From Lachnospiraceae bacterium (GTDB lineage: Bacteria > Bacillota > Clostridia > Lachnospirales > Lachnospiraceae), in the NCBI GenBank assembly GCA_029068665.1, contig JAIECC010000465.1:1-6478 (forward strand): a stretch of 6,478 bases of DNA, given 5' to 3'. The notes beneath the pieces were generated by a model, which saw nothing but the letters and a program-made list of their open reading frames with translations, was not told the origin of the DNA and did not search any database. Below, piece after piece: positions 1 through 6,448 of this stretch. How positions within the stretch are numbered: position 1 is the first letter of the stretch; the number at the start of each line of letters is the position of its first letter. The translations under genes were made by a program, and so were the position numbers.

Positions 1-41
1 TATTGTAAGAAACAGTCAATAAAGGGGATATAACAGAGCAA

Positions 42-719
42 ATGTTGAAGCTGAATAGTGAAGATGAAAAAGCATTATATAGCGACTGGAATGGAAGTGT
101 CTATGGCAGATCCGAGTATGTAGATCCGGAGAATGGACAGATGGACTGTCTGAACATATTAGAAGAAAAGATTTCTTTATATGCGGCTTTGGATGAACTA
201 TGGCAGGAAAAATTGCTGAGAACCAGCGGGATTCTGAATGATGCAGTGCATAAAATGAAAAGCGCTTACGGGGTTGCCGGAGTGTTTGTTGGTTTTTCTT
301 TTTTGATTATGGTTGTTGTGGTACTGCTGAAGCTGGGGTCGGAGTATGTTATGCTGGCCACCGGCGCGATATTGTTGATGACGACCATAGCTTTTGTTTT
401 TATATATTTTGGAGTCGAAGCAACCTGTTTCTATGGAGTCCATAGTGAATGGAAAATATTTGAGAACTATATAAAGCGATATGAGGTCGTACCCTTGAAA
501 TCAGAAATAGATGGATTGTTACAGGGGATTCAGTATATGAGAGATGAACGCCAGCGGGCGGAGCAGTATAAGGAGCGCCTGAAAAAGGGAGAATGGCTTT
601 CACAGGAAGAATACCAGTGGGCATCTACCCGTCCTGAGGCTCCTCCTTGTCCGGTTCATTCGGAAAATCTGGCAAAGAACCTGTTGAAAAAGAAAAAAGT
701 AAAGGACGAGATTGGATAG
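42..719 (+). CDS. Hypothetical two-span membrane protein
   Basis: I do not recognise this 225-residue protein. It has an acidic, probably helical N-terminal part (about 1-70) and two adjacent hydrophobic segments at about 77-98 and 103-126, separated by a loop of only a few residues. A long charged C-terminal region (about 135-225) follows, rich in Glu, Lys and Arg, and ends in a lysine cluster near 216-219. There is no signal peptide. Lysines just before the first span suggest that both ends are cytoplasmic, with a membrane hairpin between them. ATG 42 is the first start after an in-frame stop at 6-8. The only good Shine-Dalgarno-like run (AAAGGGG, 21-27) is 14 bases away, rather far, so the start is less certain than the reading frame. 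The gene ends 20 bp before coaBC on the same strand and is probably co-transcribed with it. Function is unknown. Confidence 0.7.
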   Translation: MLKLNSEDEKALYSDWNGSVYGRSEYVDPENGQMDCLNILEEKISLYAALDELWQEKLLRTSGILNDAVHKMKSAYGVAGVFVGFSFLIMVVVVLLKLGSEYVMLATGAILLMTTIAFVFIYFGVEATCFYGVHSEWKIFENYIKRYEVVPLKSEIDGLLQGIQYMRDERQRAEQYKERLKKGEWLSQEEYQWASTRPEAPPCPVHSENLAKNLLKKKKVKDEIG

Positions 720-726
720 AGAATCC

Positions 727-734
727 GGGAGGAA
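727..734 (+). promoter_or_regulatory. Ribosome binding site that fixes the coaBC start
   Basis: GGGAGGAA lies 5 to 7 bases before ATG 740, the expected place for a Shine-Dalgarno sequence. It supports 740 over the upstream in-frame start at 647, which would add 31 residues unlike the family and overlap the preceding gene by 73 bp. Confidence 0.8.
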
Positions 735-739
735 CCGAT

Positions 740-1936
740 ATGCTGACAGGAAAAACTGTAATTCTAGGTGTTACCGGCAGTATTGCCGCATATAAGATTG
801 CTAATTTAACAAGCATGCTGGTAAAGCAGCACGCAGATGTTTATGTGCTGATGACGCAGAATGCAACCAACTTTATCAATCCTATTACCTTTGAAACTTT
901 GACAAATCATAAGACTCTGGTAGATACCTTTGATCGGAATTTTAATTACAACATCGAGCATGTATCTTTGGCGAAAAAGGCAGACATCGTATTGATTGCC
1001 CCGGCCTCTGCCAATGTGATCGGCAAGATTGCAAATGGAATTGCTGATGATATGCTGACTACCACGGTCATGGCATGTCAGTGTAAGAAGCTGATAGCAC
1101 CTGCCATGAATACACGGATGTTTGAAAATCCGATTGTGCAGGATAACCTGAAGAAGCTGGAGCATTATGGAATGACAATTATCGAGACGGAGGTAGGACT
1201 ACTTGCCTGCAAAGATGTAGGAGCCGGAAAGATGGTGTCCGAACAGGTGCTGTTAGATTACATCTATCGGGAAATCCGCTGTGAAAAAGACCTGACAGGA
1301 AAGAAGGTACTGGTAACGGCAGGACCCACTCGGGAAAGCATAGACCCGGTGCGGTTTATCAGCAATCATTCCACCGGGAAGATGGGATATGCCATTGCAA
1401 GAAATGCTATGGAGCGTGGAGCAGAGGTTACATTAATAACCGGTCCGGTCAGCATTGCACCGCCGCCATTTGTAACGGTGGTTCCGGTGGTCAGTGCAGA
1501 AGATATGTTCCAGGCAGTAAAGGAATACGGTCCTGCCGCAGATATCGTGATCAAAGCTGCAGCAGTGGCAGATTATACACCGGAGACGGTTGCAGAGGAG
1601 AAAATCAAAAAACAGGACGGTGATGCCGGCCTTTCTTTAAAGCGGACCACAGATATTTTGAAATGGCTGGGAGAACATCGGCGGGAAGGTCAGTTTCTTT
1701 GTGGCTTCTCCATGGAAACGGAAAATCTGCTGGAGAATTCCAGAAGAAAGCTGGAGAGCAAGGGAATCGATATGATTGTTGCCAACAACCTTAAGGTTGC
1801 GGGAGCAGGCTTTGGAGGGAATACCAATGTGGTAACAATCATTACAAAAGATGATACAAAGGAGCTTCCGCTGCTAAGCAAGGAGGCCGTGGCAGAAAAG
1901 ATATTGGACAACATAATGGAGCAGAACGGGGTATAG
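740..1936 (+). CDS. coaBC: Bifunctional phosphopantothenoylcysteine decarboxylase / phosphopantothenate-cysteine ligase (CoaBC)
   Basis: This cytoplasmic enzyme performs two consecutive steps of coenzyme A synthesis. The CoaB half joins cysteine to 4'-phosphopantothenate using CTP, and the FMN-dependent CoaC half decarboxylates the product to 4'-phosphopantetheine. The protein has 398 residues, the usual length. CoaC occupies about 1-185: flavin-site GVTGSIAAYK (10-19), catalytic His74 in NIEHVS, PASAN (88-92), Asn124 in the PAMN motif, and Cys157 in the LLACKDVGAGKM substrate clamp. CoaB follows from about 186: AGPTRESIDPVRFISNHSTGKMG (194-216, including Asn209), KAAAVADY (272-279) and the KIKK motif (288-291). 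All key residues line up with the E. coli enzyme with a shift of one. ATG 740 is chosen because the MLTGKTVILG opening is typical and a good ribosome binding site precedes it. The gene sits 20 bp after the membrane-protein gene and 3 bp before the ROK kinase. Confidence 0.97.
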   Translation: MLTGKTVILGVTGSIAAYKIANLTSMLVKQHADVYVLMTQNATNFINPITFETLTNHKTLVDTFDRNFNYNIEHVSLAKKADIVLIAPASANVIGKIANGIADDMLTTTVMACQCKKLIAPAMNTRMFENPIVQDNLKKLEHYGMTIIETEVGLLACKDVGAGKMVSEQVLLDYIYREIRCEKDLTGKKVLVTAGPTRESIDPVRFISNHSTGKMGYAIARNAMERGAEVTLITGPVSIAPPPFVTVVPVVSAEDMFQAVKEYGPAADIVIKAAAVADYTPETVAEEKIKKQDGDAGLSLKRTTDILKWLGEHRREGQFLCGFSMETENLLENSRRKLESKGIDMIVANNLKVAGAGFGGNTNVVTIITKDDTKELPLLSKEAVAEKILDNIMEQNGV

Positions 1937-1939
1937 GCT

Positions 1940-2809
1940 ATGAAACTAGGAGCATTGGAAGCAGGTGGAACCAAGATGGTGTGTGCCATTGGGGATGAGA
2001 CAGGGAAGATTCTGGATCAGGTATCCATTTCCACACTGACACCGGAGGAAACCATGCCGAAAATCATCGATTATTTTCAGGATAAGGACATAGAGGCATT
2101 AGGAGTCGCAGCCTTTGGTCCGGTGGATGTCAATCCGGAGTCACCGAACTATGGACGGATTCTGGATACACCCAAGCTGGCATGGAGGCAATATCCCTTG
2201 CTAAGCACTTTAAAGGAAGCGCTGGCTGTACCGATAAAGCTGGATACGGATGTAAATGGCTCCTGTCTTGGTGAAATGACCTATGGAAGTGCCAAGGGCT
2301 TAGACAGTGTTATGTATATTACCATTGGTACCGGAATCGGTGTGGGCATTGCTATCGGAGGTAAGCTGGTACACGGCATGCTGCATCCGGAGGCAGGCCA
2401 TATTCTGATTACTCCTCAGACAGGGGACGAGGAGCATTGTGTCTGCCCGTATCACAAGAATTGTCTGGAAGGACTGGCGTCCGGTCCGTCCATTGAAAAG
2501 CGCTGGGGAACAAAAGCAGTGAACCTTGTGGATAAGACAGAAGTATGGGAATTGGAAAGTGAGTATCTGGCACAGGCCATTATGAACTTTATTTTAACCG
2601 TATCACCCCAGCGGATTATCCTGGGAGGCGGTGTTATGCATCAGGAGCAGTTGTTGCCGCTGATTCGGAAAAAGGTGCAGGAGAAAATGAATGGGTACAT
2701 TCGCACACCGGAGCTGGCAGATATGGATCACTATATTGTGCCTGCAAGTCTGAATGACGATCAGGGAATCCTGGGTTGTATCCGGCTGGCGGAGCTGAGT
2801 CTGAAATAA
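1940..2809 (+). CDS. ROK-family fructokinase (ScrK / B. subtilis GmuE-YdhR type)
   Basis: Cytoplasmic sugar kinase that probably phosphorylates fructose with ATP to fructose-6-phosphate; ROK enzymes of this branch may also accept other hexoses. At 289 residues it has the normal family length. Visible motifs are the N-terminal phosphate-binding LEAGGTK (6-12), FGPVD (59-63), the catalytic Asp104 in DTDVN (102-106), the ITIGTGIGVG loop (127-136), and a zinc site predicted at His154, Cys169, His172 and Cys175 (PEAGHI and CPYHKNCLEGLASG). The CPYHxxCxEGLASGP signature separates this branch from the CxCGxxGC type of NagC and glucokinases. ILGGGVM (227-233) closes the C-terminal lobe. There is no N-terminal helix-turn-helix, so this is a kinase, not a ROK repressor. 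The start is 3 bp after the coaBC stop, with GGGG at 1928-1931 as a likely ribosome binding site inside coaBC, which suggests translational coupling. manA follows. The family is certain; fructose as main substrate is inferred. Confidence 0.92.
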   Translation: MKLGALEAGGTKMVCAIGDETGKILDQVSISTLTPEETMPKIIDYFQDKDIEALGVAAFGPVDVNPESPNYGRILDTPKLAWRQYPLLSTLKEALAVPIKLDTDVNGSCLGEMTYGSAKGLDSVMYITIGTGIGVGIAIGGKLVHGMLHPEAGHILITPQTGDEEHCVCPYHKNCLEGLASGPSIEKRWGTKAVNLVDKTEVWELESEYLAQAIMNFILTVSPQRIILGGGVMHQEQLLPLIRKKVQEKMNGYIRTPELADMDHYIVPASLNDDQGILGCIRLAELSLK

Positions 2810-2815
2810 AGCAGG

Positions 2816-2848
2816 ATAATTACGCAGGCAGTATGCCTTCGAAATTAT
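2816..2848. repeat. Imperfect stem-loop between the ROK kinase gene and manA
   Basis: ATAATT (2816-2821) pairs with AATTAT (2843-2848), CG (2823-2824) with CG (2840-2841), and AGGCA (2826-2830) with TGCCT (2834-2838), around a GTA loop. That gives 13 base pairs with two single mismatches. No U-run follows, so it is a poor intrinsic terminator. It could be an mRNA processing or stability element or a protein-binding dyad upstream of manA. A weak -10-like TATAAA lies downstream at 2871-2876 without a convincing -35. Confidence 0.45.
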
Positions 2849-2903
2849 AGAACAGAGTATCGTTAACTTATATAAATATCATATTAGAAAGGAATAACAA
2901 AAA

Positions 2904-3833
2904 ATGGAACCGATTTTTTTGAATCCTGTTTTTAAACAGATGATTTGGGGCGGAAACCGTCTTGGTACAGACTTTGGTTATCCCATCCCCGGAGATGATA
3001 CCGGGGAGTGCTGGGCAATCAGTGCCCATCCCAACGGAGATTGTCAGGTCAGCAATGGCGCTTATGCCGGAATGACTTTAAGTGAGCTTTGGGATGCCCA
3101 TCGGGAATTATTCGGGAACGTGGAAGGTGACCGCTTTCCGCTGTTGATTAAGCTGATTGATGCAAAGGCGGATTTGAGTATCCAGGTTCATCCCAATGAT
3201 GCCTATGCAAAGGAGCATGAGAATGGTTCTCTGGGCAAGACGGAATGCTGGTATATCGTAGATTGTGATGAGGATGCAGAGATTGTCATCGGACATCATG
3301 CCAGGAATCATGAAGAAGTAAAGGAAATGATAGAAAATAAGCGGTGGAAGGATTTCATCCGTGTGATTCCCATTAAGAAGGGTGATTTTTTCCAAATCAA
3401 TCCGGGCTGTCTCCATGCCATTAAGGGCGGCACTCTGATACTGGAGACTCAGCAGAACAGTGATATCACCTACCGGGTATATGATTATGACCGGTTAAGT
3501 AATGGAAAGCCAAGAGAATTGCATGTGGAAAAAAGCATTGATGTTATCGAAGCGCCATTTATCCCCTATGAGGTGGCTGAGACCAAGGAGACCGGAGAGG
3601 GCTATGAAAAGCAGAATCTGATTACCTGTGATTTTTATTCCGTGAATAAGCTTCAGGTTCATGGAACCGCTGCCTTTATGCAGGACAAGCCATTTCTGAA
3701 TGTCAGTGTTCTGGAAGGTAGTGGAACCATCGATGGAGTAGAGATCAAAAAGGGCAGTCATTTCATTCTGCCGGCAGGATATGGCAAATATGAAATGTCT
3801 GGAAATATGACAATCATTACGTCTAGTCTATAG
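2904..3833 (+). CDS. manA: Mannose-6-phosphate isomerase, class I (ManA)
   Basis: Cytoplasmic zinc enzyme that interconverts mannose-6-phosphate and fructose-6-phosphate. It either feeds mannose into glycolysis or supplies mannose-6-phosphate for GDP-mannose and glycans. At 309 residues it is the short Firmicutes form (B. subtilis ManA/GmuF/YvyI type). The family opening FKQMIWGG is at 10-17, with GECWAISAHPNG at 34-45. Zinc ligands are expected at Gln94 and His96 (LSIQVHPND), Glu114 (GKTECWY) and His171 (PGCLHAIKGG). TYRVYDYDR (189-197) holds the active-site Arg191, and a C-terminal cupin-like half follows. ATG 2904 is preceded by AAAGGAA (2888-2894) with 9-base spacing. It follows the fructokinase by 94 bp on the same strand; both enzymes produce fructose-6-phosphate, and the same pair occurs as gmuE-gmuF in B. 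subtilis. The gene is closed by the hairpin at 3846-3891. Confidence 0.95.
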   Translation: MEPIFLNPVFKQMIWGGNRLGTDFGYPIPGDDTGECWAISAHPNGDCQVSNGAYAGMTLSELWDAHRELFGNVEGDRFPLLIKLIDAKADLSIQVHPNDAYAKEHENGSLGKTECWYIVDCDEDAEIVIGHHARNHEEVKEMIENKRWKDFIRVIPIKKGDFFQINPGCLHAIKGGTLILETQQNSDITYRVYDYDRLSNGKPRELHVEKSIDVIEAPFIPYEVAETKETGEGYEKQNLITCDFYSVNKLQVHGTAAFMQDKPFLNVSVLEGSGTIDGVEIKKGSHFILPAGYGKYEMSGNMTIITSSL

Positions 3834-3845
3834 AAGTCAAAGTAT

Positions 3846-3891
3846 ACAAAAAGCTTTTGTTGGAGAACAGTATCCGGCAAAAGCTTTTTGT
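3846..3891. terminator. Rho-independent terminator after manA, probably bidirectional
   Basis: The 19-bp stem pairs 3846-3864 with 3873-3891, has two G-U wobbles, and encloses an 8-base loop (GAACAGTA). Each arm contains AAAAGCTTTT, so both strands end in a T-run (TTTTT at 3885-3889 on the plus strand, matching A-run at 3848-3852). The stem begins 12 bp after the manA stop. Since no minus-strand gene ends just to the right, its clear job is to end the transcript of the upstream operon. Confidence 0.9.
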
Positions 3892-3906
3892 GTAAAACCG
3901 GAGATT

Positions 3907-3935
3907 TTGATAATAATAATAGAAAAAGCTATAAC
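3907..3935 (+). promoter_or_regulatory. Predicted sigma-A promoter of corA
   Basis: TTGATA (3907-3912, five of six to TTGACA) and TATAAC (3930-3935, five of six to TATAAT) are separated by exactly 17 bp. It lies just after the terminator and before corA. Transcription would begin near 3942, almost at the ribosome binding site, giving a leader of only about 15 bases. An overlapping AT-rich run, ATAATAATAAT (3910-3920), could offer an alternative -10. Confidence 0.55.
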
Positions 3936-3941
3936 AAAGTC

Positions 3942-3947
3942 AAGAGG
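3942..3947 (+). promoter_or_regulatory. Ribosome binding site that fixes the corA start
   Basis: AAGAGG stands 9 bases before ATG 3957. The longer open frame begins with TTG 3888, which lies inside the terminator stem and upstream of the predicted promoter, so it cannot be the usual start. Confidence 0.7.
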
Positions 3948-3956
3948 TTACAGGAC

Positions 3957-4892
3957 ATGGTTTATGAGCTTGAGAATGAGCTTCAGGAAATTTCAATTGA
4001 CAAGATACAGGCTGACCGGCTAACGGTTGGGTACTTAAGTATAGAAGCATTCAAAGCTTCTTATCAGAAGTTCGAGATTTCGGAGCAGGATTTGAACACC
4101 TGTGTACTGGATTCCATAAGCTTTCGCAGTAGTATAGAGATATATGAGGATTATTATTTTGGCATATTGAATCTGATTGATATCAATGATATCTACGGGC
4201 CCAGGGATAAAGTGGCTTTTTTAATTAGAAAGAAATTATTCCTGGTTATTGATGTAAGGGATATGGATAATTCTACAAAAGAGAAGTTCCGGTATGCCTT
4301 ACAGAAGTTTCAGCCGAAGAAAAATATGCTGGGGAAGATGATATATGATTTTCTGGAGCAATTGGTGGCTTCCGATAGTCAGGGAGTGAATAAAAAGGAG
4401 CTGTCCATTGAGGAATTGGAAGAGGAGATTCACAAAGGCGATATAAACAGAGAGTTTATTGGAGACATACTTGGATTAAAAAAGGAAGTAACCCTGCTTC
4501 GCAACGGTTATGAACAGTTTATTGATATCTGTGAAGTATTAAAAGAGGATGAAAGTCAGATATTTTCTGAAAAAGAAAGAGTCTATTTTCAGACATTGGA
4601 GGGAAAGATCCAACGGCTGAGTAATCATTGCCTGATGTTAAAAGAGAATCTGGTACAGGTTCGTGAGGCATATTCCTCCTCTCTGGATTACAGCATCAAT
4701 GCAGTGATGAAGCTGTTTACGGTGGTCACCACCATCTTTCAGCCACTGACACTGATTACCGGCTGGTACGGGATGAACTTCACCAATATGCCGGAGCTGA
4801 CCTGGCGGTATGGCTATACTGCAGTGATTATTTTGAGCTTGGTTGTTGTAATGTTCTGCTGGTGGCTGTTCAAGAGAAAGCGGCTGCTGTAA
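3957..4892 (+). CDS. corA: CorA-family divalent cation (Mg2+/Co2+) transporter
   Basis: Inner-membrane channel, known in the family as a homopentamer, that lets Mg2+ (and often Co2+ or Ni2+) into the cell. From ATG 3957 the protein has 311 residues, typical for CorA. A soluble alpha/beta N-terminal domain (about 1-130) is followed by long charged helices (about 150-250), the stalk that couples cytoplasmic Mg2+ sensing to the pore. Two membrane helices follow at about 252-270 and 286-305. The signature YGMNF (271-275) ends the first helix, followed by the usual TNMPEL loop, and the C-terminus is a basic KRKRLL tail. The GMN motif is intact, so selectivity should be normal. It has its own predicted promoter after the manA terminator and appears to be a single-gene unit. 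Its stop lies 4 bp from the stop of the minus-strand AAA+ gene. Family certain; the exact cation is inferred. Confidence 0.93.
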   Translation: MVYELENELQEISIDKIQADRLTVGYLSIEAFKASYQKFEISEQDLNTCVLDSISFRSSIEIYEDYYFGILNLIDINDIYGPRDKVAFLIRKKLFLVIDVRDMDNSTKEKFRYALQKFQPKKNMLGKMIYDFLEQLVASDSQGVNKKELSIEELEEEIHKGDINREFIGDILGLKKEVTLLRNGYEQFIDICEVLKEDESQIFSEKERVYFQTLEGKIQRLSNHCLMLKENLVQVREAYSSSLDYSINAVMKLFTVVTTIFQPLTLITGWYGMNFTNMPELTWRYGYTAVIILSLVVVMFCWWLFKRKRLL

Positions 4893-4896
4893 GCCA

Positions 4897-6273
4897 TTAT
4901 CCTAATACCGCCTGAAAGTCCTCCGCTTCAAAGGTAATCAATACCTCGTCTTCCACCTCATCTCCGAATTCAACGATTCGGGATGCCTGATGGGCAATTG
5001 CCTGCTCCATGAAGTTCCGTACCTCTCTGGCATTGGCAAAGTTCTCCGAATGTTCACTGGTCCGTTTTTTAAAGTATTCCATGGCGAATGTATGAGCGTC
5101 ATCAGTCATCTTGTATTGCTGTTTTTCGCACATGTCATCTAAAATATCAATTAACTCCTCCGGTGTGTAGTCTGCAAAGAATATATACTTGTTGAAGCGG
5201 GAACGCAAGCCTGGATTGGAGTTTAAAAATTCTTCCATTAAATCCGGATATCCGGCAACAATGACAATCAGATCCTCCCGGTGGTCCTCCATGGCTTTCA
5301 GCAGAGTGTCAATAGCCTCCTGTCCAAAATCATTTTCTCCTTTATTCGCACTCAAAGTATAGGCTTCGTCAATAAAAAGTACGCCGCCGATGGCTTCTTC
5401 TATAATCTGTGCAGTTTTTGATGCTGTCTGGCCGATATAGCCAACCACCAGATTTGAGCGGTCCACTTCTACCAGATGACCGGAGGGCAGTACCCCCAGA
5501 CCTTTATAGATATTGGCAAGGAGACGGGCAACCGTAGTTTTTCCGGTTCCCGGATTGCCGGAAAATACCATATGAAGGGAGATAGAGGGCTGTTTCATGC
5601 CCCTTGTTTCCCGAAGCTTCTGTACCTTTATGATATTGACCAGATTTCGGATATCCTGCTTTACGGATTCCAGACCGGTGAGAGCATTCAGCTCTTCCAA
5701 TAAATTATCAACGGTTAACGATGGAGAGGATTCGCCAGCATTGCTTTTATTTTCCTGACGGGAAGTGCCATAGGTGCTGTGAGAGCCGCTGAAGCCTAAA
5801 GATTTCAGATAGCGGTCCAGCATGGTAACATAGCTGGTCAGATGTCCGATTTCAATAGGAGAGCTGACATTGTTACAGGCAATAAAGGCCTCTCCCAACA
5901 TCTGGAATGTATCCACCAGTTGCAGTGACTTGGAGTTATTTTTCCCGGTAGTCCGTGCATTAATGTCCCGCTGGGCAAAGTAACTAAGGGAGCGCGGAGG
6001 ATTGGCAATAAAGCTGGCAGCAGAGACCCGCTGATACTTAAAGGAACTCAGACGGGCAATATCAAAGTCATATCCAAGATAATCTTTGATAAAGGAAAGC
6101 TCTGCCCGCATATCCGCACCGTCAGAAAAGCAGAGATATGCCAGAAATTGCAGAAAATCAAACTGCACCATTTCCTGCAGCTTCATATTACTGGAGGGGT
6201 AAATATCGCTTGCTTCTATTTCATCTGCTACTGTATAACAAGCCTGAAGGGCTGAGGTTAATTCATTGTTCAT
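4897..6273 (-). CDS. AAA+ ATPase, CbbX/SpoVK-like, with TerB-like N-terminal domain
   Basis: 458-residue predicted hexameric ATPase. The C-terminal motor (about 190-458) is of the CbbX/SpoVK/EccA family. It has Walker A GNPGTGKTT (239-247, Lys245), a pore loop VGYIGQTASKT (277-287, aromatic Tyr279), Walker B VLFIDEA (298-304, Asp302 and Glu303), VIVAGY near sensor 1 (337-342), arginine-finger candidates Arg357 and Arg359 in NPGLRSRFN, and sensor-2 Arg416 in NAREVRNF. All catalytic positions are intact. The N-terminal 160 residues are helical. FLQFLAYLCFSDGADMRAEL (40-59) and the helix pair at about 118-161 resemble a TerB-like fold, which I infer from pattern only. A Ser/Asn-rich linker (162-186) joins the halves. 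ATG 6273 has a strong AAGGAGG (6285-6279) 5 bases ahead. CbbX remodels inhibited Rubisco and SpoVK acts in sporulation, but neither context is present, so the substrate is unknown. Confidence 0.88.
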   Translation of the reverse strand: MNNELTSALQACYTVADEIEASDIYPSSNMKLQEMVQFDFLQFLAYLCFSDGADMRAELSFIKDYLGYDFDIARLSSFKYQRVSAASFIANPPRSLSYFAQRDINARTTGKNNSKSLQLVDTFQMLGEAFIACNNVSSPIEIGHLTSYVTMLDRYLKSLGFSGSHSTYGTSRQENKSNAGESSPSLTVDNLLEELNALTGLESVKQDIRNLVNIIKVQKLRETRGMKQPSISLHMVFSGNPGTGKTTVARLLANIYKGLGVLPSGHLVEVDRSNLVVGYIGQTASKTAQIIEEAIGGVLFIDEAYTLSANKGENDFGQEAIDTLLKAMEDHREDLIVIVAGYPDLMEEFLNSNPGLRSRFNKYIFFADYTPEELIDILDDMCEKQQYKMTDDAHTFAMEYFKKRTSEHSENFANAREVRNFMEQAIAHQASRIVEFGDEVEDEVLITFEAEDFQAVLG

Positions 6274-6382
6274 GGAAGCCTCCTTGTAAATAGGGAATCA
6301 TTATCTTATATTTTAATATATCACAAATCTGTATTTTAAACTAGTATCATTGCAGGAAGAAATAGGGGGTTAAAATAGAACA

Positions 6383-6410
6383 ATTTTATTAATTAACATC
6401 TATTTGCGAA
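6383..6410 (-). promoter_or_regulatory. Possible promoter of the AAA+ gene
   Basis: Reading the minus strand, TTCGCA (6410-6405, four of six to TTGACA) precedes TAAAAT (6388-6383, five of six to TATAAT) by 16 bp. A leader of about 100 bases would result. The whole spacer is so AT-rich that several -10-like hexamers occur, for example GATAAT at 6305-6300, so this is only the best-spaced candidate. Confidence 0.25.
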
Positions 6411-6411
6411 G

Positions 6412-6448
6412 ATTCATTAATAAAAAATGATTGATTTTATTAATGAAT
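6412..6448. repeat. Perfect 14-bp inverted repeat upstream of the AAA+ gene
   Basis: ATTCATTAATAAAA (6412-6425) is repeated as its exact reverse complement at 6435-6448, around a 9-base centre (AATGATTGA). A partial further copy of the right arm, TTTTATTAAT, is found at 6384-6393. No T-run follows on either strand, so it is not a standard terminator. It could be an operator dyad for a regulator of the AAA+ gene or of a gene beyond the right edge. The rest of 6274-6478 is AT-rich and shows no gene. Confidence 0.5.

Noticed and set aside
647..739. Upstream in-frame extension of coaBC by 31 residues
   Set aside because: It overlaps the preceding gene by 73 bp, the added residues are charged and unlike CoaBC N-termini, and ATG 740 has a good ribosome binding site.
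2986..3007. Inverted repeat TCCCCGG/CCGGGGA in manA
   Set aside because: A 7-bp repeat within coding sequence, explained by the codons for Pro-Gly and Thr-Gly; no sign of a regulatory role.
3888..3956. TTG-initiated extension of CorA by 23 residues
   Set aside because: The TTG lies inside the terminator stem and before the predicted promoter; ATG 3957 has a ribosome binding site and gives the usual CorA length.
4176..4187. Perfect 12-base palindrome ATTGATATCAAT in corA
   Set aside because: It falls in codons of the Ile-Asp-Ile-Asn stretch and is likely coincidental.
5476..5703. Plus-strand open frame within the AAA+ gene, and other antisense frames across the window
   Set aside because: They are shadows of well-supported genes with conserved motifs on the other strand, without plausible start signals or recognisable protein features.
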